Assembly (NCBI RefSeq): GCF_036226445.1
Contig: NZ_CP108474.1
Span: 8,184,001-8,248,000, forward strand
DNA: 64,000 nt
Direction of reading: 5' to 3'
Source of the DNA: Streptomyces sp. NBC_01255
GTDB lineage: Bacteria; Actinomycetota; Actinomycetes; Streptomycetales; Streptomycetaceae
The translations under genes were made by a program, and so were the position numbers. Below the pieces are notes generated by a model. The model did no database searches. It had not been told where the DNA came from and worked only from the letters and a program-made list of their open reading frames with translations. Below, piece by piece: positions 57,401 to 64,000 of the stretch. Position 1 is the stretch's first letter. Each line of letters opens with the position of its first letter.

Positions 57401-58540
57401 GATAAGGCGTTCACCCTCACCCCGGAAGAGATTGCCCTCCTCAACCCGAACACGGGCACGTGTCCGGTCTTCCGTACCCGTCGAGATGCGGAGATCACCC
57501 TGGGCATCTATCGCAGGGTGCCCGTTCTTCTGAAGGAGGGAGATTTGAATGGGAACCCGTGGAGTGTTTCGTTTTCTCAGGGGCTGTTCAATATGGGGCA
57601 CGACTCTGCCCTTTTCAATTCCCGGGCAGAATTGGAAGCGGGGGGTTGGCGCCTGAAGGGCAACGTTTTCGTCAGGGGAGACAACAGGATGTTGCCTCTA
57701 TATGAGGCGAAGATGACGGACTTCTTCAATCACCGCGCCGCTGACGTGGTCAAGAGTGCGACTGCGGTTAAGCGTCAGAATCAGCCGCACCCCCTGACTC
57801 TCGCGGAGTGGGAAGATGCTAACCGGTGGGCGCTTCCGGACAACTGGGTAGAGGAAGCTGATGTTCGCTCTAGGTTGGCTGACAAGGCGTGGAGTCGCCG
57901 TTGGCACATTGGGTGGCGGGATGTGACTAGTTCGACCAATGAGCGCACGATGGTGACGTCGGTCATTCCTGACGTCGGCGTAGGTCACAAGTTCCTACTT
58001 GCTATGTCGAAGGCTCCGGAACTCCTTGTGTCTGTGTGGTCGTCGTTCGCCTTCGACTATGTCGCACGACAGGGTATCGGCGGCAACTCGATGAGCTTCT
58101 TCATCGTCAAGCAAGTGCCCGTCCCAGGCCCTGATGAGCTTTCCGCGCACCGCAGTTGGGTCGTACCGCGAGTTCTCGAGCTCTCCTATACGGCGACCGA
58201 CATGGACGGATTCTCGGCTGACCTCGGCGATGATGGGGGCGCCTTCGTCTGGGACGAAGACCGCCGCACCGTCATCCGTGCCGAGCTCGACGCCCTCTTC
58301 TTCCACCTTTACGGGATCAACCGCGACGACGTCGACTACATCCTCGACACCTTCCCCATCGTCAAGCGCAAGGACGAGGCCAAGTACGGCACGTACCGCA
58401 CGAAGGACCTCATCCTCGCCGAGTACGACCGCATGGCGGCGGCCGGCGTAAGCCTCACCACCCCCCTCGTGGACGGCGAGAACTACACCTCCACGCTCAC
58501 CCCACCCCCGGGACACGGCCCCCGCCACCCGGCAGCCTGA
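54494..58540 (+). CDS. drmMI: DrmMI-like class I N6-adenine DNA methyltransferase
   Basis: 1348 aa. SAM motif I '[19 protein letters not shown]' near 515, '[20 protein letters not shown]' downstream, catalytic motif IV '[13 protein letters not shown]' near 790 (NPPW = adenine N6). '[20 protein letters not shown]' is the usual entry segment of Eco57I/PglX-type enzymes. A helical N-terminal half and a C-terminal target-recognition part (about 1000-1215) flank the core. It modifies host DNA so the partner motors can discriminate; whether it also restricts is unknown. Nucleotides about 57510-58130 use many A/T-ending codons, unlike the rest. Start ATG overlaps the drmD stop. PglX-type methylase of BREX is the main alternative name. 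Confidence 0.88.
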   Translation: [1348 protein letters not shown]

Positions 58541-58556
58541 CACTCACCACGCCTAC

Positions 58557-58593
58557 GCGGCCCGGACCGGAGGGGAGCCACGGTCCGGGCCGC
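58557..58593 (+). terminator. Strong hairpin after the methyltransferase gene
   Basis: GCGGCCCGGACCG (58557-58569) pairs perfectly with CGGTCCGGGCCGC (58581-58593) over 11 nt, 17 nt after the stop codon. It likely ends the kinase-helicase/drmD/drmMI transcript. The following start (58613) lies only 20 nt further, so read-through or a regulatory role is possible. Confidence 0.75.
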
Positions 58594-58612
58594 GACCCGA
58601 AAGGGGTCGACC

Positions 58613-59854
58613 ATGGATGACGAGATCCAGCTGTTCAGAGACAGCGATGGCCTGGCGGTCATCGGAGACCCGGCGGCAGTCGAACGCTTCCTCGTCTCGG
58701 AAGGACTGCCGTCGAAGGGCCCCGGAACGCGACGATTCGGAACCGCCCTCGGCAGCGTGGCCGGATTCGCGCAGACGGGTTCCGACATTGCCGCCGGCTC
58801 GGGTCGCTGGGTGAAGCTGACCAAGGAGTCCGCGCAGCGCATCGACAAGATCGGGCTGAGGAAGAGCGCCAAGACAGGGCTCGAAACAGGAGTGCTGAAG
58901 GGACCCAAGGGCCAGATCAAGGGGTTCGTCGAGTTCGCGAAGGGGGCCGGACCGTTTAAGGGCAACCCGGCACAGATGGCCAACATCGCGGCGGTCATGG
59001 CACAGCTGGCGATGCAGCAGATCGGGGACGAGATCACCGAATACCTCGCCTCGATCGACGAGAAGGTCGACGACGTGCTCCGCGCCCAGCAGGACCAGGC
59101 GCTGGCGCGGATGATCGGGGTGGACTTCGTGCTCAAGGAGGCCATCACGGTCCGGGAGCAGGTGGGCCGAGTCTCCGAGGTCACGTGGTCGAAGGTGCAG
59201 AACACCTCCACGACGATCGCCGATACCCAGGCGTACGCGCTGCGTCAGCTCGACGCGCTCGCGGAGAAGACGGAGCGCAAGAGCAAGATCGGTGAACTGG
59301 CCAAGGCGTCCAAGGAGATCGAGTCCAAGGCGCGGGAGTGGCTCGCCGTTCTGGCGCACTGCTTCCAGCTCCAGGACGCCTTCGCCGTACTCGAACTCGA
59401 CCGGGTACGGGAAACGGATCCGCACGGGTTGGACTCGCACCACCTCGGACTTCGGGCTGCCCGGAAGAACCGGATGGATCTCATCTCGGAGAGCACCGAG
59501 CGCCTCGTGGCCCGGCTGCACACGGCCGCCGGCACGGCCAACGCGAAGGTGCTGCTGCACCCGACCACGTCCCGCGAGGTGGTGCACGCGCGCAACCACG
59601 TCGAGGTCGCCGTCGTCGACTTCCACGGTCGGCTCGGGATCGAGCGCGATCAGGAGTCGTTGGAGGCACGGCGCTGGAAGCAAGCGGCCGTGGAGGTGAG
59701 GGACAGGGCGCTGGAGAAGGGCGCGGAGAACGTCGACGCCGCCCGGCGCCTCGGCACCGAGACCCTCGGCCGGGCCAGGTCGGCGACGGGCAAGCTCTCC
59801 AGCGGGATCGCCGAGCGAGCGCGCCGTCGGAGCGGGGACGACGCGGAAGCTTGA
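58613..59854 (+). CDS. Helical protein of unknown function next to the defence island
   Basis: 413 aa. I recognise no family. Seen: a Gly/Ala/Ser-rich N-terminal part (about 40-120), a moderately hydrophobic helix near 120-140 ('NIAAVMAQLAMQQIGDEI'), then long amphipathic or coiled-coil helices (about 140-230 and 340-400) rich in Glu, Lys and Arg. No signal peptide or clear TM segment. ATG 58613 has GAAAGGGG 6 nt upstream, so it is surely translated. It stands between the island's terminator and the next gene, same strand, with 258 nt after it before the next start. It might be an effector, a structural helper or unrelated cargo. Confidence 0.75.
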   Translation: MDDEIQLFRDSDGLAVIGDPAAVERFLVSEGLPSKGPGTRRFGTALGSVAGFAQTGSDIAAGSGRWVKLTKESAQRIDKIGLRKSAKTGLETGVLKGPKGQIKGFVEFAKGAGPFKGNPAQMANIAAVMAQLAMQQIGDEITEYLASIDEKVDDVLRAQQDQALARMIGVDFVLKEAITVREQVGRVSEVTWSKVQNTSTTIADTQAYALRQLDALAEKTERKSKIGELAKASKEIESKAREWLAVLAHCFQLQDAFAVLELDRVRETDPHGLDSHHLGLRAARKNRMDLISESTERLVARLHTAAGTANAKVLLHPTTSREVVHARNHVEVAVVDFHGRLGIERDQESLEARRWKQAAVEVRDRALEKGAENVDAARRLGTETLGRARSATGKLSSGIAERARRRSGDDAEA

Positions 59855-60112
59855 GAGAGCGGCGATGGTCAGCCAGTTGGAGTCCGTTGAGACTGGACCA
59901 GCGAGCCTCTCGGGCTCGATCTACCGCGAAGGGCTTCATGTGAGCCGATCTGGCCTTGTCAGCGGCCACTTCTCTGAGATCCATGCGGTGATGGTGGGCC
60001 GGGCGCTGTCGGCAACCAGCGGACTGAGGCCCCACCCGCACCCTCGATTGCGTTGAGCCCCGAAACAGCCCTGCCCGCCCCGAACGGGCCCGCACCCCAG
60101 GAGCCTTCTGCC

Positions 60113-60853
60113 ATGATCCCGCCCAAGCCCACCGACGAGCCCACGCTTCTCGCCGCTCCCGTTCCCGCGCCCGCCAGACCCCGGCTGACCCGTCGCGCCG
60201 TCGTCCTGGCGGCTGTCTGGACACTGCTCGTCGCCGGTGTGTCTTCCGGAATCACCGCCGCCGTTGTCGGAGGCGGCAGCGGCGACAACGAGGGCGCTGC
60301 CGCGCCGACGGCCAGTCCGTCGATATGGCAGGACCCCAGAACCTACCCCGCTGATCCCCCGCAAGAGCCGGAGGCGGTCCCCAGCCCATCGCCCACCGCT
60401 GCGAGCTTCTCCATGGGGGAGAAGGCGAAGAGCGGCGGTGCGACGGTCGTCGTCAAGAAGGTCAGTGAGGCCGCGATTGTGACCCTCGACGACTACGACT
60501 CGGACAAGATCCTCAAGGCCGGTAGGGGAGCGAAGTTCGCGATCGTGGAGACGACCGTCTACAACGACGGCACCGAGTCGTTCGACCCCGTGTGCGGTGG
60601 CGGGATCTCGCAGGGTCTCATCGACTCCGAGGGGCGGAAGTTCGACGTCATCGAAGAGGTGTTCCTGGTCAAGGCCAACCACAAGGCCGAAGCCTGCGGC
60701 GAGGAGTTGCAGCCCGGGTTCAAGCGTGACGCCGTCTTCGTCTACAAGTTCCCCGCCGACGCGAGCCCGGCCGAGTGGTCGTTCTCCGGCTCCAGGGGCA
60801 TGACCGAGGGCGACCTGGCCGTCGTGAATCTCAGCGGCACCACGTCGAGTTGA
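60113..60853 (+). CDS. Membrane-anchored DUF4352-like extracytoplasmic protein
   Basis: 246 aa. Pro-rich cytosolic start, one TM helix (about 28-50, 'AVVLAAVWTLLVAGVSSGI'), a Ser/Pro/Thr linker (about 60-95), then an Ig-like beta domain: 'GAKFAIVETTVYNDGTESF' is the characteristic strand pair of the DUF4352/telomere-protection-like family in exported actinobacterial proteins, and two cysteines ('DPVCGGG', 'AEACGEE') could form a disulfide. Function unknown. ATG at 60113 with AGGAG 9 nt upstream is preferred over the in-frame TTG at 60053. Same strand as its neighbours. Confidence 0.8.
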   Translation: MIPPKPTDEPTLLAAPVPAPARPRLTRRAVVLAAVWTLLVAGVSSGITAAVVGGGSGDNEGAAAPTASPSIWQDPRTYPADPPQEPEAVPSPSPTAASFSMGEKAKSGGATVVVKKVSEAAIVTLDDYDSDKILKAGRGAKFAIVETTVYNDGTESFDPVCGGGISQGLIDSEGRKFDVIEEVFLVKANHKAEACGEELQPGFKRDAVFVYKFPADASPAEWSFSGSRGMTEGDLAVVNLSGTTSS

Positions 60854-60961
60854 CGGGCCATCCGTCCGGCCGATCATCCTGTGCGCGGCGGTAGCCCGCC
60901 CGCACCGACCCTGAACATCCCGCACCATCCGCCGCCGCCGCTGACCGCCCGGAGCCGTGCC

Positions 60962-63163
60962 ATGACGCCGTACGCCGACGAGGAAGACACCCGCAAGGTC
61001 CAGACCGCCGTCATCGGCCGGGCCGGATCCGACATGCCCGTCTTCCTCCCCTTCGAACCCGACGAGTTCGACACCTTCATGCGGGGCCGTTCTCGCGAGG
61101 ACTTCTACTGTGGGACCCTCCTCGGTGGCTGCGGAAAGAAGTTGACGGCCAGGCGGTACACGCAGAAGAAGTGCCACTTCGCGCACCGCCCACCCGTCCA
61201 CTGCCGACGTACCGCGAACGGCGAGTCCAGCGCCGACCACCTCTACATCGGCAAGGCGATCCTGGACTGGCTGGGTCGCCAATGCGGCCACCCGACGGCG
61301 ACCGTCACCTACCCGGACCTGGGCGACGGTCCCGGCGGTGCCATCGAAGTCCGGTTCGGCAAGGGGCGGCTCATCCGGGTCCAGATGGGACGGTTGTCCC
61401 TCCGTGCGTGGCAGGCCGACGGCGACCGGCTTGCCCGACAGCACCCGCGCGGCGCCCACTGGGCGTACGGACCCGACAGCGGCCTCGCCCACAACGAGAT
61501 CGAGGCGACCGGCCACGCCATCCGCTTCTCCTGCCGCACCGAGGGCGGCACCCGGAAGGTGTACGTCGGTACTCAGCTCCCCGGCCACGCCGTCGAGTGG
61601 GCGACACTCCCCGAGTGCCGGCTGACGGAGGACGGCATTGTCACGCCCACCCTCGTCGCCAGGAAGTCCGTGCCTGCACCCGAGGGGCCCGCCCCGGTGG
61701 CCTTCCCCCTTCAGGGCGGAGCCATCGCCTTCACTGGCGCGGTCGAGATCCCGGCTCGCCAGGCCGACGGCACTCGCCTCTACGAGGCTGACGTTCAGCC
61801 CGAAGGCTCAGCCGTGACCCGCGCCCGGATCGCCCTTCCTCGCCAGGCCCCCGTCCCGTCGGCCCACCTGATCCATACACTCGGCGGCCTCGCCCACCTG
61901 GTCCCGCTGGCGGACGCCCACTGGCTCATACGCGCCGAGGCCGCGACCCCGCTCCCGCACGGGACGGACCCCCGCTGGCCGGACCTCCGCCCGCCCGCCC
62001 CGCCGAGGCCGCTGATGGGCGAAGGAGAAATGGTCGCCCTCTTCCGTAAGAAGCTGGAGCAGGTTCACCGCTTGCGTGGGCGTATCGACTGGGAGACATT
62101 GATCGGTCGCGCGGACGCGACACCCGGCGACTTCACCCCGGCGGACCGTGTCCGCATCCTGGCCGCGGTCGACTCGCCGCACACTCCCGGGACCCCCCTG
62201 CTCTCCGCCGTGGTGCAGCTGAACCGGGAGACCCCGGGCCCCGCCCCCTTCTTCTCGGACATCCTCGCCCGCCTCGGCCTGGGCGCGGACCTCACCGACG
62301 CCAGGGTTTACCACGCCTGGCGGAAGGCAATTCAGCACCGGGACCAGATCCCGGAAGCTCCGGGTCCGCCCGCCGTAGGCAATGAACGGCAGCTGCATGA
62401 GCGAAAGTTGGTGAGCGCCCTCCGCCGAGAGCTGATGCTCGTGGCCAAGGCTGGTGGCCGGATCAAATGGAGCATGCTCCTGCAGCGGCAGGGCGTCGCC
62501 ACGACGTCGGTGTCGTTCGATGCCCAGGTCCGCATGCTCGCCGCCGTGGACGGGTCGTACGAGCCAAATGGTCCGTTGTTGTCAGCGCTGGTGAAGGCGA
62601 AAGGTACGAACGGCCCCGCCCCGTCCTTCGAGAAGGTACTGACCGAGTTGGGGTGGCGGCCGGACAGGAAGACACCCACGGTGACAGCCGCCTGGCGCAT
62701 CGGGCGGGACCGTGCCTACGAGGCGGCCGGTCGTTCCCCAGACCACATCGCAGAGCGGAGCAGGGCCGCGCGGGTGCCCGACGGCATGGGCGTGATCAGC
62801 AGGAGGGCCGTGCGACCTGTACGGCAGGCTCTTGTCGATGCCGCGCGCCGTCAGGTCTGCGTCGGCTGGCACACGCTTGCCGCAGCGGCTGGAACTGAGC
62901 CGGGAGAACTCTCCGCCGAGATGCGGAGGGCCATCCTGACGGCTGTCGACAGGCAACCCCACATCCCCGGAGTGCTCCTGTCAGCCCTGGTCATCGGCCC
63001 CGGCCACACGCCTGTCCCGTACTTCGACGACATCCTCCGTGCCCTGGGCCGACCCTATGGTCTGCGCCCCATCGAACTGGGCCTGGTACGGAAGACCGAG
63101 CAAGCCCGCGCATTCGCCGCATACGCGCCCGCGAAGTCCACTGACCCCAAGGGAAGACCATGA
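60962..63163 (+). CDS. CoiA-like zinc protein with three C-terminal repeats
   Basis: 733 aa. N-terminal part: 'FYCGTLLGGCGKKLTARRY' with 'QKKCHFAHRP', a C-x-C/C-H-x-x-H zinc-finger of the kind that begins competence protein CoiA and related nuclease-like proteins, then 'SSADHLYIGKAILDWL', where the CoiA nuclease fold would begin. I could not identify a full PD-(D/E)XK set. A beta-rich middle follows. The C-terminal half has three ~85-residue repeats (about 351-440, 475-570, 610-700), each ending in 'LLSALV.....P.P.F..IL..LG' after 'R.LAAVD....PG'. They may be a protein- or DNA-binding helical repeat. ATG 60962 after CCGGAG; a GTG at 60881 is possible. Stop overlaps the next start. Confidence 0.75.
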   Translation: MTPYADEEDTRKVQTAVIGRAGSDMPVFLPFEPDEFDTFMRGRSREDFYCGTLLGGCGKKLTARRYTQKKCHFAHRPPVHCRRTANGESSADHLYIGKAILDWLGRQCGHPTATVTYPDLGDGPGGAIEVRFGKGRLIRVQMGRLSLRAWQADGDRLARQHPRGAHWAYGPDSGLAHNEIEATGHAIRFSCRTEGGTRKVYVGTQLPGHAVEWATLPECRLTEDGIVTPTLVARKSVPAPEGPAPVAFPLQGGAIAFTGAVEIPARQADGTRLYEADVQPEGSAVTRARIALPRQAPVPSAHLIHTLGGLAHLVPLADAHWLIRAEAATPLPHGTDPRWPDLRPPAPPRPLMGEGEMVALFRKKLEQVHRLRGRIDWETLIGRADATPGDFTPADRVRILAAVDSPHTPGTPLLSAVVQLNRETPGPAPFFSDILARLGLGADLTDARVYHAWRKAIQHRDQIPEAPGPPAVGNERQLHERKLVSALRRELMLVAKAGGRIKWSMLLQRQGVATTSVSFDAQVRMLAAVDGSYEPNGPLLSALVKAKGTNGPAPSFEKVLTELGWRPDRKTPTVTAAWRIGRDRAYEAAGRSPDHIAERSRAARVPDGMGVISRRAVRPVRQALVDAARRQVCVGWHTLAAAAGTEPGELSAEMRRAILTAVDRQPHIPGVLLSALVIGPGHTPVPYFDDILRALGRPYGLRPIELGLVRKTEQARAFAAYAPAKSTDPKGRP

Positions 63164-63594
63164 GAACCACCCGCCGTCGCCTCGCAATCGGCATAGCTGC
63201 CACCCTCGCCGTCGTCACGCTCTCGGGCGCGGCCGGTGCAGTGGCCGGCGCATACGTCGTCGCGACCGGCCCCGCAGGCGCCCAGGGCCCGGCCGGGCCC
63301 ATTGGGGCTGAGGGCCCGCGAGGGGCACAGGGCGGACAAGGCCCGCAGGGAGAGCGCGGGGAGCAGGGGGAGCGGGGCGAGGAAGGTGCGCAAGGGCCTG
63401 CGGCCCTTCCCGTCGTCGCCGAGTTCCCTGACGACGAGTCCGGTCCTGATCTGTCCGGAGCCCTGGTCATCGCGGACGGTAGGTGTCCCTTGGGAACGTG
63501 GTACTCGGAGACCGTCTATGTCGGGCGGAGCTCCGTCCTGGGCTCTCCAGGTGAACTCGACACACGCTCGATGATGCTCTGCAAAATCTCCTGA
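63160..63594 (+). CDS. Small exported or membrane-anchored collagen-like protein
   Basis: 144 aa. Arg-rich start, hydrophobic helix (about 8-35) serving as signal anchor, then 15 uninterrupted Gly-X-Y triplets (residues 37-81; 'GPAGAQGPAGPIG', 'GERGEQGERGEEG'), able to form a collagen-like triple helix, and a globular C-terminal ~60 residues with two cysteines. Such bacterial collagen-like proteins display or trimerise a terminal domain outside the cell. The ATG overlaps the stop of the CoiA-like gene (ATGA), so the two are translated together, an odd pair for a cytosolic zinc protein and an exported one. Confidence 0.82.
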   Translation: MRTTRRRLAIGIAATLAVVTLSGAAGAVAGAYVVATGPAGAQGPAGPIGAEGPRGAQGGQGPQGERGEQGERGEEGAQGPAALPVVAEFPDDESGPDLSGALVIADGRCPLGTWYSETVYVGRSSVLGSPGELDTRSMMLCKIS

Positions 63595-63637
63595 GCGCAA
63601 TCCCCCCACACCACCACAACCGAAACGCTGAGCGAGT

Positions 63638-63647
63638 CCCCCCCCCC
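63638..63647. repeat. Run of ten C
   Basis: An uninterrupted C10 tract 40 nt after the collagen-like gene. It lies in non-coding DNA, so it cannot switch a reading frame seen here. It may also be a sequencing weak spot. Confidence 0.8.
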
Positions 63648-63818
63648 TTGATCGACAGCACCACCCCTCTCCACGACACCACCCCCTCCGCGATACGCGC
63701 CGAGCGTCGGCGGGTCGTCGAGTCCGTCCAGGCGCACTGACGGCCGCTCTTGAAGCGGCGACTGTTCGAGGTCTCGGACCGGCAACGGCTGAACCGTGAG
63801 GCCAGGGAGCGCGACTGA

Positions 63819-64000
63819 AGCCAGCTCATCTCGTCCACTCGGCGCGGCGCGCGTCTCGCCCGGCTCCTGGCGGTGGCGCAACTCCACTCCTGGGATGTCT
63901 CGCAGGACGTCACGGAACGTGGGGAACAGATCGTCGCGGAGCTCGCCGCGAACGCCGTACTCCACGGAGGGCTTCCAGGGCGCGACTTCCGGTTCGCTCT
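63819..64000 (+). CDS. Anti-sigma-type HATPase, partial, start unclear
   Basis: About 60 codons visible, running off the right edge. 'SSTRRGARLARLLAVAQL' and 'GEQIVAELAANAVLHGGLPG' are the hallmark start and N-box of Streptomyces RsbW/SpoIIAB-like ATP-binding proteins that often accompany XRE regulators. The frame is preceded at 63816 by a stop codon, and no ATG/GTG lies between it and the homology, where family members usually have ~10 more residues. So either a rare start is used, there is a frameshift (GTG at 63796 opens another frame), or this is a pseudogene. 225 nt upstream of it carry no gene I can support. Confidence 0.6.

Noticed and set aside
36010..58540. BREX/Pgl system
   Set aside because: A kinase and a PglX-like methyltransferase are present, but there is no PglZ alkaline-phosphatase-like gene and no PglY/BrxC ATPase. 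DrmA, DrmB and DrmD-type proteins fit DISARM better.
59865..60056. 63-codon plus-strand frame after the helical-protein gene
   Set aside because: Has an ATG and a moderately purine-rich leader, but no family, and the segment contains a small hairpin (59902-59918). Insufficient support.

Overview
The DNA is very GC-rich, with GC-ending codons, many GTG starts, hairpin terminators without U tracts, an SARP-like giant regulator, a mycothiol-type DinB-fold enzyme and HATPase regulators. Together these point to a Streptomyces or close actinomycete chromosome, probably an accessory part of it. No rRNA, tRNA, CRISPR array, transposase or integrase was seen.

Layout. (1) 1-7198, minus strand: the promoter-proximal part of a seven-gene biosynthetic operon: Zn-alcohol dehydrogenase, ROK sugar/cyclitol kinase, APH-type phosphotransferase, intradiol dioxygenase, class III aminotransferase, inositol-phosphatase-like enzyme and an AurF-type di-iron N-oxygenase that runs off the left edge. 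Four of these genes overlap by 4 nt, and a perfect dyad precedes the first gene. The set suggests an oxidise/transaminate/N-oxygenate route on a cyclitol or sugar-like substrate. (2) 7668-14046: sortase, secreted serine hydrolase, alkylsulfatase, and a PAS-GAF-PP2C-HATPase regulator. (3) 14180-16419: a rearrangement scar, where a symporter and an aldehyde dehydrogenase, both without N-termini, abut tail-outward, next to a Zn-ADH with an in-frame internal deletion. (4) 16484-35564: ordinary accessory/core genes, including an AAA/TPR regulator, a subtilisin coupled to a small TusA-like gene, a pair of paralogous membrane-anchored proteins, a GlxA-type regulator with a divergent quinone reductase, argG behind an ARG box, and a secreted dipeptidase-like protein with a TetR gene.

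(5) 36010-58540 is the most interesting region: two divergent operons that share a ~230-bp intergenic region. The minus operon encodes a 927-aa sigma-70 protein carrying a helicase-associated domain and a long coiled coil, then DrmA-like and DrmB-like proteins, then a short SF1 (UvrD-like) ATPase. The plus operon encodes a 2115-aa Ser/Thr-kinase/helicase/DUF1998 fusion with a possible nuclease-like tail, then a DrmD-like SNF2 helicase and a DrmMI-like adenine methyltransferase. The DISARM class 1 core (drmA, drmB, drmD, drmMI) is therefore present but split into divergent units. The phospholipase gene drmC is absent, and a sigma factor and a kinase-helicase are added. I infer an anti-phage system of unusual composition. 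The specificity part of the methyltransferase has visibly lower-GC codons than its flanks, as expected from exchange of its target-recognition domain.

(6) 58613-63594: island-flanking genes of unknown role: a helical protein, a lipid- or membrane-anchored DUF4352-like protein, a CoiA-like zinc protein with three internal repeats, and a collagen-like exported protein translationally coupled to it. The window ends inside an anti-sigma-type HATPase gene.
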